Below are positions 44,536 through 53,186 of a stretch of 64,000 nt of DNA, one piece after another. Both the position numbers and the translations under genes were made by a program. The notes beneath the pieces were generated by a model. The model was given only the letters and a program-made list of their open reading frames with translations, did no database searches and was not told where the DNA came from. The stretch is from contig NZ_FZOJ01000019.1 of NCBI RefSeq assembly GCF_900188145.1, positions 1 through 64,000 of the forward strand. The letters are read 5' to 3'. The stretch comes from Anaerovirgula multivorans (GTDB lineage Bacteria > Bacillota > Clostridia > Peptostreptococcales > Natronincolaceae). How positions within the stretch are numbered: position 1 is the first letter of the stretch; the number at the start of each line of letters is the position of its first letter.

Positions 44536-44604
44536 AATAAATCAACCTTTCATAAATGAAGTTATTACTAAATAAAATTAGATAGCTGAATATCTCTTTA
44601 TTTA

Positions 44605-44618
44605 AGAAAACGTTTTCA
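44605..44618. promoter_or_regulatory. cre-like catabolite-responsive element
   Basis: AGAAAACGTTTTCA differs at one position from the CcpA consensus TGWAARCGYTWNCW and is perfectly palindromic in its central 12 bases. It is 70 bases upstream of the yesM-type start, where CcpA binding would repress the xylose module. Confidence 0.7.
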
Positions 44619-44639
44619 ATAATAAGATAATAAATTTGC

Positions 44640-44871
44640 TGATGCCTACAAAAATGGTGAAAGTGATTATTAAAGTAGATAAGAAGCCAATTGATGTAGC
44701 AAGTCTCTGCAGCTATTAGAAAATGAATAAAGTACTATGTTTCCCTTGAGAAAGGAAATCTTAGGCCAACAGAATATAGAACAAATAAGATTAGAAAAAG
44801 AAAATGAAAAGCTTAAATAAAAAATTAGTATACTTAAAAATGTTATTGCATCTTTAGCAGAAACACCAAAC
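44640..44871 (+). pseudogene. Degenerate coding remnant
   Basis: The plus strand has coding-like pieces interrupted by stops: MVKVIIKVDKKPIDVASLC, then a coiled-coil-like LGQQNIEQIRLEKENEKLK and ISILKNVIASLAETPNKM. No family is recognised. It ends where structured repeat type B begins. The remaining sequence up to the fba promoter shows nothing further. Confidence 0.35.
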
Positions 44872-44997
44872 AAAATGAGACTTTATTTAGAAGGAAGTTT
44901 TTTCCCACTGGATTGTAGCCGAATTTATTTCGAGGGTATAGTGCTTGACCTTTTACTTAGATAAGCAGAAGTCTTAGCAATACCCTGAAGAATAAAG
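44872..44997 (+). repeat. Structured repeat type B, copy 1
   Basis: It runs from AAAATGAGACTT to CTGAAGAATAAA. It shares with the copy at 52973-53098 the blocks GATTGTAGCCGAATTTA/ATTGTAGCCGAATTTA, TAGTGCTTGA and AGTCTTAGCAATAC. Pairings GGGTAT/ATACCC and an inner CTT..CTT/AAG..AAG stem correspond to differently spelled stems in the other copy, which indicates a conserved RNA fold. Confidence 0.8.
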
Positions 44998-45281
44998 TAT
45001 TTATTTAAAAACACAGTTCTGAGTTTTGTGTTAAAAACAGATATTTACTATTTACATAATCCTTCGTAGGTATATTTAAAACAATTATAACTTTTGCCCT
45101 AAAAACTGGTCAACCTTTTTTAATATTTTATTTTTCATCTTCTATAATTACCATTAAATCAACGCTCATATAGGGCCTTTTTCCACTTTATTGATTAACT
45201 ACTTGAATATGAATATTAACTTAATGATTTCATAAATTTAAGTATTATATGAAAATATTTACTATCATAGAGCTAGCAACA

Positions 45282-45311
45282 TTGACGATAATAAAAGTAT
45301 TATGGTACAAT
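45282..45311 (+). promoter_or_regulatory. Sigma-A promoter of fba
   Basis: TTGACG (45282-45287) and TACAAT (45306-45311) are 18 bases apart, about 125 bases before the fba start. The leader contains ATTCCC...GGGAAAT inverted segments that may form a stem. Confidence 0.7.
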
Positions 45312-45423
45312 TTAGTATGCTACGATGTAAATATTCCCTTTGTGGAAGTCTTAGTGATATACCGACGGGGAAATTTGTTGAGGTTATTGAGTATTTATAT
45401 TTTTACATAAAAAAACTTATTAG

Positions 45424-46365
<942 letters not shown>

Positions 46366-46394
46366 AAAAAAAGCGACTATTAGTCGCTTTTTTG
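46366..46394 (+). terminator. Terminator of fba
   Basis: AAAAAAAGCGACTA pairs with TAGTCGCTTTTTT immediately after the stop codon. Confidence 0.92.
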
Positions 46395-46421
46395 TAACCA
46401 AGTAGGAAATTATAAATTTTT

Positions 46422-47111
46422 CTATAGTAATTTCATTAGCTGAAAATCTAAGAAATCACAGGAAACTAAATGATAAGTTATACCATGGTGCTCTCCTTGT
46501 AATCCCCCATTATAGGCGTCTTCTCCATGGAGGTGCCCATAAACCACCATCTCAACATCATAATTCTTTAAAACTTCTGTAAACAAAGAATCTTCCAGCA
46601 TATCATTTGTTGGAGGATAATGTAGCATTACAATAATTTTGTTAAACTTTGATTTCCCAGCTTGATCTAAAGATATTTTTAATCGCTGAACTTCTCTATA
46701 ATATATCTTTTTATCCTGTTGGGTAAATTTTTTATTATTTGGGCAAATCCAACCTCTAGTACCGCATATTGCATAATCCTCATAGGTGAAAAAGTTGTTT
46801 TGTAAAAAATCCATATTAGAGAAGGCACTATTTAGCTTTGAAATCGAACTCCACCAATAGTCATGATTACCCTTCAATAGTATTTTATGCCCCGGCAGTT
46901 TTTCAATCCATTCCAAATCAGAGCTTGCCTCTTGAATATTCATTCCCCATGAAATATCCCCTGGAATCAGAACAGTATCATTTTCGCCTACTTTATTGTA
47001 CCAATCTTCTTGAATTTTTTCATCATGTTTTATCCAATGACAACCAAATATATCCATGGGCTTATTAACATTGTTACTTAAATGCAAATCTCCAATTGCG
47101 TATAAAGCCAT
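46422..47111 (-). CDS. Calcineurin-like metallophosphoesterase
   Basis: The 229-residue cytoplasmic protein carries all blocks of the superfamily: YAIGDLHLS at the start, LIPGDISWG near 48, LLKGNHDYWWSS near 78, VMLHYPP near 160 and VVYGHLHGED near 190. The substrate is unknown. It follows relQ by 33 bases on the same strand, so the two are probably co-transcribed. Confidence 0.9.
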   Translation of the reverse strand: MALYAIGDLHLSNNVNKPMDIFGCHWIKHDEKIQEDWYNKVGENDTVLIPGDISWGMNIQEASSDLEWIEKLPGHKILLKGNHDYWWSSISKLNSAFSNMDFLQNNFFTYEDYAICGTRGWICPNNKKFTQQDKKIYYREVQRLKISLDQAGKSKFNKIIVMLHYPPTNDMLEDSLFTEVLKNYDVEMVVYGHLHGEDAYNGGLQGEHHGITYHLVSCDFLDFQLMKLL

Positions 47112-47144
47112 TTTATCACCTATCTTTTAAGATGCTTACAAGTA

Positions 47145-47957
47145 TTAATCATATACTTCATGCTTTTCTATTAATTTATCTATTTCTCTATCTAGGAGCT
47201 TTAGTTCTAGCATTTCCCCTTTTTCCCATAGTCTATAAAATCTTTCCTGAAACTCATTAGCCTCCCTGGTTCTTCCAGATATGTACAAGGACTGAATGCT
47301 TTGTAGTATACTGGACACAGTATTAGATCGGACCTCAAAGAATTTTTGAGCTTGCCTAATTTCATGTCTGATTTCTGACATCTCTTGATCCAATTTAAAG
47401 GCAGCATCAGCAGCTTTTTTCAATCGTTCATTAATATGTGGTGGGATTTGCTGTTTATATTTATATTTTAAAGAGTGTTCGATGATCGCCCAAAAATTCA
47501 TGGCTAATGTTCTAATTTGTATTTCTGCTAATATATTTTTAGGTCCTAACGCCGTATGTATCGGGTATTTAATCACAACATGATAACTTCTATAACCACT
47601 ATCTTTATAATTATTTATGTAGTCCTTTTCCAATACAACCTCAAGATCTTCACCATCTCTATCTCTAATATAATCTACTACAGTATAGATGTCCTCCACA
47701 AATTGGCACATAATTCTTATACCTGCTATATCTTCTATCTTATCAGGTATTTCTTCATGACTCACATCTAGCTTTCTTGCTTTCTCTATAATACTAGAGA
47801 CTTTCTTAACTCTCCCAGTTACAAATTCAATAGGAGAGTACTCACCAATAGTTCGAAGTTCATTTCGAATGCTTTTAAATTTTACTTTTAGTTCTTCAAC
47901 TGCGTGTTCATAAGGAATCAAAATTTTTTTCCATTCCGTATTTTCCACATTCATCAC
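47145..47957 (-). CDS. relQ: Small alarmone synthetase (GTP pyrophosphokinase, RelQ/YjbM type)
   Basis: The product, up to 270 residues, has the RelA/SpoT synthetase domain without the hydrolase or regulatory domains: FVTGRVKKVSSIIEKARK, IEDIAGIRIMCQFVEDIY near 90, GYRSYHVVIKYP near 132 and AEIQIRTLAMNFWAIIEHS near 155. The C-terminal helical tail is typical of the tetrameric RelQ group. It makes (p)ppGpp. The exact start is uncertain: GTG 47957, ATG 47954 and GTG 47948 all lie close to GTGGGG. Confidence 0.92.
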   Translation of the reverse strand: MMNVENTEWKKILIPYEHAVEELKVKFKSIRNELRTIGEYSPIEFVTGRVKKVSSIIEKARKLDVSHEEIPDKIEDIAGIRIMCQFVEDIYTVVDYIRDRDGEDLEVVLEKDYINNYKDSGYRSYHVVIKYPIHTALGPKNILAEIQIRTLAMNFWAIIEHSLKYKYKQQIPPHINERLKKAADAAFKLDQEMSEIRHEIRQAQKFFEVRSNTVSSILQSIQSLYISGRTREANEFQERFYRLWEKGEMLELKLLDREIDKLIEKHEVYD

Positions 47958-48054
47958 CCCACTAACTTCTTGAAAAATCTATTGCTAAAATTGAAGTACA
48001 ACTGCACCTTCTATATTATATCACTATTTTACCAATTTTTTAATTTATAATTAT

Positions 48055-48102
48055 AAAATGAGACTTAATTTAGGGCGCGTCTTGTTCCCACTAAAAGGAT
48101 AA
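48055..48102 (+). repeat. Structured repeat type B, shortened copy
   Basis: It begins AAAATGAGACTTAATTTAGGG like the full copies and ends CCCACTAAAAGGATAAA, keeping the first stem and the end motif but lacking the central stems. The surrounding 47958-48240 shows no gene. Confidence 0.6.
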
Positions 48103-48255
48103 ATCTTCTAGATTCAGTAATAATGTAGTTTATCCTTTTAGCTAATCTTTATACTTTTTGCTTTGATTTTTTAGAAATACGCGGAATACTTTAGATGAAT
48201 TTTTTTAAAAAATACTCTGTGATGTTAAAAACTTGGATAGTTTATACATTGCAAT

Positions 48256-48305
48256 CTATATGATTATATTTATCATATAGGGGTAACATATCTAATAGAT
48301 ATGTT
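48256..48305. promoter_or_regulatory. Two inverted repeats upstream of the selenoprotein gene
   Basis: CTATATGAT (48256-48264) pairs with ATCATATAG (48272-48280), and AACATATCT (48285-48293) with AGATATGTT (48297-48305); both have perfect nine-base arms. They lie 55-100 bases before the start codon. They may be operators or leader hairpins. Confidence 0.5.
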
Positions 48306-48359
48306 CTATCATTAACAGGTTTGTTATAGAAATGATCAATGATAAAAGGAGGATTATTT

Positions 48360-48590
48360 ATGCCAGACAGAAAGATATCTATTGAATATTGTACAGGATG
48401 AGGCTACTTACCTAAAGCCTTGGATATGGCTGAAAAAATATTAAGTAAATATAAAAATGAGGTTACCGCACTAACACTAAGCCCCTCTTCCGGTGGAGTG
48501 TTTGAAGTAACCTCAAATAATCAATTGATTTTTTCAAAAAAACAAGAAGGTCGTTTTCCTGAATTTAATGAACTAGATGCAAAAATATAG
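48360..48590 (+). CDS. SelW/Rdx-family selenoprotein with in-frame UGA (Sec)
   Basis: An ATG behind AAAGGAGG opens a 76-residue frame in which codon 14 is TGA (48399-48401). Read through as selenocysteine, the product begins MPDRKISIEYCTGUGYLPKA, with the CxxU redox motif of the Rdx family. It continues with SSGGVFEVTSNNQLIFSKK and EGRFPEFNEL, typical of SelW-like thioredoxin folds. A hairpin begins within the UGA codon, and a terminator overlaps the stop. The match on both sides of the UGA rules out a chance stop. Its role is probably in redox or selenium-linked thiol chemistry. No Sec machinery genes are in the window. Confidence 0.9.
48400..48421 (+). promoter_or_regulatory. Candidate bacterial SECIS hairpin
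   Basis: GAGGCT (48400-48405) pairs with AGCCTT (48416-48421) around a ten-base loop, directly at and after the UGA codon, where bacterial SECIS elements are located. Confidence 0.5.
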
Positions 48591-48610
48591 AGGTTAGCCT
48601 CTATATTTTT
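48582..48610 (+). terminator. Terminator of the selenoprotein gene
   Basis: AAAATATAGAGG pairs with CCTCTATATTTTT around TTAG; it overlaps the TAG stop. The symmetric ends could also stop the convergent gene at 48616. Confidence 0.9.
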
Positions 48611-48615
48611 ATGCT

Positions 48616-49038
48616 TTATTCCAATATCTGCAGCATATATTTCTTTAGGTAATCTGGCAGTTCTTCTTGTATACCATGAATGGTAAAAATAAAGTTGATG
48701 TTATACTTTTGTTCAAGTGCATCAAGCCTTTTAAAGAAACCCTCTAGTTCCTCAGTTTTCTTTCCAGCTATTTTTAACAATCCATCAACATATAGTCCCT
48801 CAACATCATAGTTTGAAGCTATGACTCCACAGACGAATCCATAAAATGCTTCCTCATTGGTAATTTGATAATCTTTAATTCCCATAAATCTAATTTTATA
48901 ATCTATCTGAAACATATGGCTATTATCTACATCAACAAAGACTAGATGCCCTTTAGTTTTCTTTACAGCTTCATTGGCTTCATGAATCAAAGTTTTTGTT
49001 TTGCCACTTCCTTTTTTTCCAAGAATTATTTTTATCAT
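48616..49038 (-). CDS. Small P-loop ATP-binding protein
   Basis: The 140-residue product has a Walker A motif at its very start (LGKKGSGKTKTLIHE) and a hydrophobic strand ending in Asp residues (LVFVDVDNS), then INFIFTIHG near 118. The family resembles short RecA-like or twitching-motility-type ATP-binding proteins annotated in clostridia, but no specific function is known. The ATG follows GGGGGAT. It converges on the selenoprotein gene. Confidence 0.75.
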   Translation of the reverse strand: MIKIILGKKGSGKTKTLIHEANEAVKKTKGHLVFVDVDNSHMFQIDYKIRFMGIKDYQITNEEAFYGFVCGVIASNYDVEGLYVDGLLKIAGKKTEELEGFFKRLDALEQKYNINFIFTIHGIQEELPDYLKKYMLQILE

Positions 49039-49198
49039 CGTTAATATCCCCCTTACTTTAATTCATTAATATTTTTTACTCCTATATAAAATATTCTATA
49101 AATTCAGACATTTTCCTGCACGATTTTAAAAATTTCGCAGAAAAACTTTGTTATTGAAGACGATTGAAAAATCTTCATATTCTTAGATAAAGAAAGCT

Positions 49199-49244
49199 CA
49201 GCATCTTTGCGCATATTCAAATACGCAAGATACGCAAGAATGCT
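49199..49244 (-). terminator. Terminator of the radical SAM gene
   Basis: On the minus strand AGCATTCTTGCG pairs imperfectly with CGCAAAGATGCT and is followed by TTTCTTTAT, about 50 bases past the stop at 49298. Confidence 0.65.
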
Positions 49245-49297
49245 GTATTTTACAAATATAAACAAGATGGAGCTTTTTCAATGCCTGAGAACTATCT

Positions 49298-50260
49298 TCA
49301 GACATTTCTGCTGCAGTGTAGAGCTTTTCCTCCTAAATAATAGGCTTTCTTTCCCTGGTAATTATTACTCGCTCTCATCTTTTCATGAATTTCATCTCTG
49401 ATTTTCCACCAGCTCATATTCCAATTAACAAATAAACTATTTTCCTCTGGAGCTCTTCCTATTAATCTTTGCACTACAATACTAGGGTCTAAATATTCTA
49501 AAAAGGTTATCACTCTATCTTTATATTCCTCAGCAGAAATCAGTTGAAGTTCCCCTTTTTCGTACATTTCTCCCATAACGGTGTCTTTTACTATGTAAAG
49601 AGCGTGCAGCTTCACCTGTTGTACTTTTAAAGCTGAAAGTATTTTAGCGTTTTCAATGACATCCTCTTCGTTGTCCCACGGCAAATTTAATATTAAATGG
49701 GTACATATTTCAAATTCATATTTTTTTATTTGAAGTACAGCATCAATAAATTCGGCTAAGCTATGTCCTCTGTTGATTTTTTTTAAGGTATGATAATTAA
49801 CGGTTTGCAGTCCTAGTTCTATAGATATTTCTACAGAGTACTTCAATTGTATTTCTTTTAAAAATGCTAAATAGTCTTCTGTTATACAGTCAGGTCTTGT
49901 GGAAATAGCAATCTCTACGATATCTTCAACCAGTGCCTCTTGTATATATACCTTAAAATCCTCTAAAGGTAAGTAGGTATTAGTAAAGTTTTGAAAATAA
50001 GCAATAAACTTATTAGCCTTATACTTTCTCTTTACTAGTATCATATTTTCTTCTAACTGCTTGCTTATACTGTAATGATTTGGCAAGTTTTCAAAGCCTG
50101 TTCCAACCTCTGCACAAAATATACAGCCTCCTTCTCCCAGCTTCCCATCCCTATTAGGACAAGTTACCGGAAGATTAATAGGGAGTTTATAAACCTTTTC
50201 TCCATATTTTTCTCTAAGATAATCGGAGTAAGTGTTATATATCAATACTTCCTTTTCCAT
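49298..50260 (-). CDS. TIGR01212-type radical SAM protein (YhcC family)
   Basis: The product is about 320 residues. The iron-sulfur site is the family's spaced form, CPNRDGKLGEGGCIFC near residues 34-49, rather than CxxxCxxC. Further conserved blocks are FQNFTNTYLP near 88, EIAISTRPDCI near 117 and ELGLQTVNYHTLKKINRGHS near 147. The chemistry is unknown. ATG 50260 follows GAAGGAAGGA by five bases; the long frame from 50344 adds 28 unlikely residues. Confidence 0.9.
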   Translation of the reverse strand: MEKEVLIYNTYSDYLREKYGEKVYKLPINLPVTCPNRDGKLGEGGCIFCAEVGTGFENLPNHYSISKQLEENMILVKRKYKANKFIAYFQNFTNTYLPLEDFKVYIQEALVEDIVEIAISTRPDCITEDYLAFLKEIQLKYSVEISIELGLQTVNYHTLKKINRGHSLAEFIDAVLQIKKYEFEICTHLILNLPWDNEEDVIENAKILSALKVQQVKLHALYIVKDTVMGEMYEKGELQLISAEEYKDRVITFLEYLDPSIVVQRLIGRAPEENSLFVNWNMSWWKIRDEIHEKMRASNNYQGKKAYYLGGKALHCSRNV

Positions 50261-50401
50261 GAATATCCTTCCTTCTTCTAGTTTTTTCAAGAGCTTTATA
50301 ATTTCTAATGTGATTATATCATTTTTACTTGATAGTTTGACCAATATTCTTAAATTTAGAAATGTGTTAGTATAAAATTTTCAAAAACTTCAAAAAACAT
50401 A

Positions 50402-50430
50402 TTGTTTTTTTCTAAAAAATAATATATAAT
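50402..50430 (+). promoter_or_regulatory. Sigma-A promoter of glnK-amt
   Basis: TTGTTT (50402-50407) and TATAAT (50425-50430) are 17 bases apart. The transcript would start near 50437, about 115 bases before the glnK start, giving a leader that holds the hairpin at 50478-50528. Confidence 0.65.
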
Positions 50431-50477
50431 AGTTTTCATAAAATTTAATACATTTAATACTTAATTATTGAGCAATG

Positions 50478-50528
50478 GCGTTCACATTAATGGGATAGTA
50501 AGCATCCCTTTAAGGTGGGCGCTTTTTT
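50478..50528 (+). terminator. Leader terminator (attenuator) upstream of glnK-amt
   Basis: GCGTTCAC pairs with GTGGGCGC (two G-U pairs), enclosing a second stem GGGAT/ATCCC, and is followed by TTTTTT. It lies between the promoter and the glnK ribosome binding site, so transcription of glnK-amt must pass it. An antitermination control, for example by nitrogen status, is likely but its factor is not visible here. Confidence 0.75.
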
Positions 50529-50551
50529 GTTTGTCAAAGGAGGTGAAGTAA

Positions 50552-50899
50552 ATGAGTGATCTGATTAAAATTGAAATTATCACTAGACAAAAAAAGTTTG
50601 AAGAACTAAAAGAGGCACTCAATAGTATTGGAGTATCAGGCATGACAGTGACGCAAGTATTAGGGTGTGGTCTTCAAAAAGGAAAGACAGAAATATATCG
50701 TGGTGCTGAATACAGCATCGATCTTTTACCTAAGGTTAAAATAGAAATCATCGTATCTGAAGAATCTGCAGATGACATTGTTTCTATTACAAGAAGGATA
50801 TGTTCCACTGGAAATATAGGAGATGGCAAGATATTCATATCACCAATTCACAGGGTGATTCGTATTCGTACTGGTGAAGAAGGAACAGATGCATTATAG
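50552..50899 (+). CDS. glnK: PII family nitrogen regulatory protein
   Basis: The 115-residue product has the PII fold signatures: the T-loop region GKTEIYRGAEYSIDLLPKVK with the conserved Tyr of the uridylylation site, and the C-terminal GDGKIFISPIHRVIRIRTGE. It binds ATP/ADP and 2-oxoglutarate and plugs the ammonium channel encoded next to it. AAAGGAGG precedes the ATG. It overlaps a spurious upstream extension of amt but is separated from the real amt start by 22 bases. Confidence 0.95.
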   Translation: MSDLIKIEIITRQKKFEELKEALNSIGVSGMTVTQVLGCGLQKGKTEIYRGAEYSIDLLPKVKIEIIVSEESADDIVSITRRICSTGNIGDGKIFISPIHRVIRIRTGEEGTDAL

Positions 50900-50921
50900 A
50901 TTTTACAAGGGAGGTTTTAAT

Positions 50922-52178
50922 ATGGAAATCAATGAATTCATTACGGCTATTGACACCATTTGGGTATTGGTGGCTTCTGCTTTAGTATTTTTTATGCAAG
51001 CTGGTTTTGCGATGGTGGAGACTGGTTTCACTAGATCAAAAAATGCCGGAAATATAATTATGAAAAATTTAATGGATTTTTGTATTGGCTCTTTAGTTTA
51101 TTGGGTTATAGGCTTTAGTATTATGTTTGGAATTAGTAATAGTGGTATTATCGGAGATATCAGTTTTTTATCCGCAGCAACCTTTGAGCATTTAGATTTA
51201 ACAATTCCTAAGGAAGCATTTCTTATTTTCCAAACAGTCTTTTGTGCAACTGCTGCTACTATCGTTTCTGGTGCAATGGCTGAAAGAACAAAGTTTAATG
51301 CTTATTTAGTTTATAGCTTTTTTATCAGTTTAATTATTTATCCTGTAGTAGGTCATTGGATTTGGGGTGGTGGCTGGTTAAGCGAATTAGGTTTTATGGA
51401 CTTTGCAGGTTCAACAGTTGTACACTCTGTAGGAGGTTGGTCTGCTTTAATGGGTGCTTGGATTATCGGTCCTCGTATTGGTAAATATTCAAAAGATGGA
51501 AAGCCTACAGCAATTCCTGGGCATAGCTTAGTATTAGGTGCATTAGGTGTATTTATTCTTTGGCTAGGATGGTTTGGTTTTAATCCTGGCTCTACCTTAT
51601 CTGGAATGGATTCCGTCGGTATTTCTCATATCTTTGTAACAACTAACCTTGCAGCAGCAGCCTCTACCTTTGTTACAATGGCCATTACTTGGATACGATA
51701 TGGTAAGCCAGATGTTAGTATGACGTTAAATGGTTCTTTAGCTGGATTGGTTGGTATAACCGCTGGAACAGATGTGGTTAGTCCAGTGGGTGCAGTAGCA
51801 ATAGGTATCATTGCAGGAATTGTAGTAATATATGGCATAGAATTTATCGATAGGGTATTGAAAATAGATGATCCTGTAGGCGCCATCGGAGTACATGGTC
51901 TTTGTGGAGCTGTTGGTACGATTGCTGTTGGTGTCTTTGCTGTAGATGGAGGTTTGCTCTATGGAGGTGGTTTAGACTTATTGTTGGTTCAAGCATTAGG
52001 CGTGTTTGTAGTAGCCTTATGGACTCTCACTACCACCTTTGTAGTATTTAAATCCATTGACAAAACCATTGGTCTTCGTGTTCCACAAGAGGAAGAATTA
52101 AAAGGCTTAGACATTGAAGAGCATGGTATTGAAAGCTACGCTGATTTTCAGATCAAGGGTGTTACTGCAACAAATTAG
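50922..52178 (+). CDS. amt: Ammonium transporter
   Basis: The product is about 418 residues with 11 membrane segments. Family blocks include FFMQAGFAMVETGFTRSKNA near 25, the periplasmic vestibule region AERTKFNAYLVYSF, the pore-lining His region VVHSVGGWSALMGA near 165 and DDPVGAIGVHGLCGAVGTIA near 312. The start at 50922 lies behind GGGAGG; the in-frame ATG at 50874 lies inside glnK and has no site. It forms an operon with glnK. Confidence 0.95.
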   Translation: MEINEFITAIDTIWVLVASALVFFMQAGFAMVETGFTRSKNAGNIIMKNLMDFCIGSLVYWVIGFSIMFGISNSGIIGDISFLSAATFEHLDLTIPKEAFLIFQTVFCATAATIVSGAMAERTKFNAYLVYSFFISLIIYPVVGHWIWGGGWLSELGFMDFAGSTVVHSVGGWSALMGAWIIGPRIGKYSKDGKPTAIPGHSLVLGALGVFILWLGWFGFNPGSTLSGMDSVGISHIFVTTNLAAAASTFVTMAITWIRYGKPDVSMTLNGSLAGLVGITAGTDVVSPVGAVAIGIIAGIVVIYGIEFIDRVLKIDDPVGAIGVHGLCGAVGTIAVGVFAVDGGLLYGGGLDLLLVQALGVFVVALWTLTTTFVVFKSIDKTIGLRVPQEEELKGLDIEEHGIESYADFQIKGVTATN

Positions 52179-52215
52179 ATATCACTACATTTTTCCCTTT
52201 AATTTATTTTTCTCG

Positions 52216-52248
52216 GATGTTACTTTACTAGGTAACATCCCTTTTTTT
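52216..52248 (+). terminator. Terminator of glnK-amt
   Basis: GGATGTTAC pairs with GTAACATCC and is followed by CTTTTTTT, about 40 bases past the amt stop. Confidence 0.9.
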
Positions 52249-52322
52249 CACTATTCAAGGGCTTACCCATTTGGAAATCTATCATCTGTAAATGATTTAT
52301 GAATATATGCAATTTTTGAAAC

Positions 52323-52382
52323 AAAAAACCTCTTAAAGTAATGATAAATCTTAAAAAGTCTTTATCCTTATACTTTAAGAGG
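52323..52382 (-). terminator. Terminator of the USP-domain gene
   Basis: CCTCTTAAAGTA (52329-52340) pairs with TACTTTAAGAGG (52371-52382), with GATAAA/TTTATC-type pairing inside; on the minus strand it is followed by TTTTTTG. Confidence 0.85.
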
Positions 52383-52403
52383 AGCTAAATTCCTGCACCT
52401 ATC

Positions 52404-52793
52404 TTAGTCAGTAGCAAGCACTTTTATATCAATGCTATTACCTATTTTTTTACTTAATTTGGCGATGACATTATTATCAGCAGATTTTTCTCTAGATTCC
52501 CCCAGTACGATTGTTCTTATAGCATGTTTTTCACAGAAATCAATGATGGTCTTCACAACTTCAGAAGATCTTAAGACCGTCATATGTGCCCCAACTTCTT
52601 TTGAGATATCAAATAAATAATCTAATGCTTCCCCTTCTTTGGAATTTCCTAATATATTCCATCCAATAGGTGCTACATGCACTACAAAAATATTTCCACC
52701 TTGTTTTTCTTGAATTTGAACACCAGTTTTTATCAATCTTGCACAGGTTTTTTGTTGGGTAACACAGATCATCGTATTTTCTTTTAACTGCAT
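52404..52793 (-). CDS. Universal stress protein-type (KdpD-like USP domain) protein
   Basis: The 129-residue product has the alpha/beta fold of USP domains, most like the USP part of KdpD: MICVTQQKTCARLIKTG near 8, GNIFVVHVAP near 33, and TIVLGESREKSADNN near 94 for the phosphate-binding end. There is no membrane or kinase part. Function is unknown. The ATG follows GAAAGGGG. Confidence 0.8.
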   Translation of the reverse strand: MQLKENTMICVTQQKTCARLIKTGVQIQEKQGGNIFVVHVAPIGWNILGNSKEGEALDYLFDISKEVGAHMTVLRSSEVVKTIIDFCEKHAIRTIVLGESREKSADNNVIAKLSKKIGNSIDIKVLATD

Positions 52794-52972
52794 ATCTGTA
52801 CCCCTTTCTAATATGTTTCTATGAATATTTGTGGTATTTTATGGATATATAAATATCCTTCTACTAATTCTTTAGGACAAATAAGGTTATAGTTCATTAA
52901 AACTAATATCATCTCCCATAAATCATCAAGAATTAATTCCTATTCTATTATACTACATATCATGATTAAAAT

Positions 52973-53098
52973 AAAATGAGACTTAATTCAGAGGGAGTTT
53001 TTACTCCCTCTGAATTGTAGCCGAATTTACTTCGAGGATGTAGTGCTTGATCTCCCGCTTGGAGAAGCGGGAGTCTTAGCAATACACCGAAGGATAAA
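52973..53098 (+). repeat. Structured repeat type B, copy 2 (complete)
   Basis: It has a first stem of 14 perfect pairs (AATTCAGAGGGAGT and ACTCCCTCTGAATT around TTTT), an inner stem CTCCCGCTT/AAGCGGGAG around GGAG, and an outer stem GG-TGTA/TACACC that encloses it together with GTGCT/AGCA. The end motif is CCGAAGGATAAA. It is the best-preserved of the three copies in the window. Confidence 0.85.
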
Positions 53099-53150
53099 TT
53101 TAAGTTGAAAGTAAATCTCTAAAGTTTTTAATTTTATTTATCCAAATAAT

Positions 53151-53186
53151 AAAAATCCTGTAACCCTTAGGTCACAGGATTTTTTC
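53151..53186. terminator. Bidirectional terminator after the LysM gene
   Basis: AAAAATCCTGT pairs with ACAGGATTTTTT; both strands have A/T tracts. It ends the LysM-protein gene on the minus strand. Confidence 0.9.

Noticed and set aside
48360..48401. The TGA at codon 14 as a true stop giving a 13-residue peptide
   Set aside because: Protein-family conservation continues through and beyond the TGA in the same frame, with CxxU context, so read-through is far more likely.
52973..53098. Repeat type B as a CRISPR repeat
   Set aside because: The copies are kilobases apart, imperfect and not separated by regular spacers; no cas genes are present.
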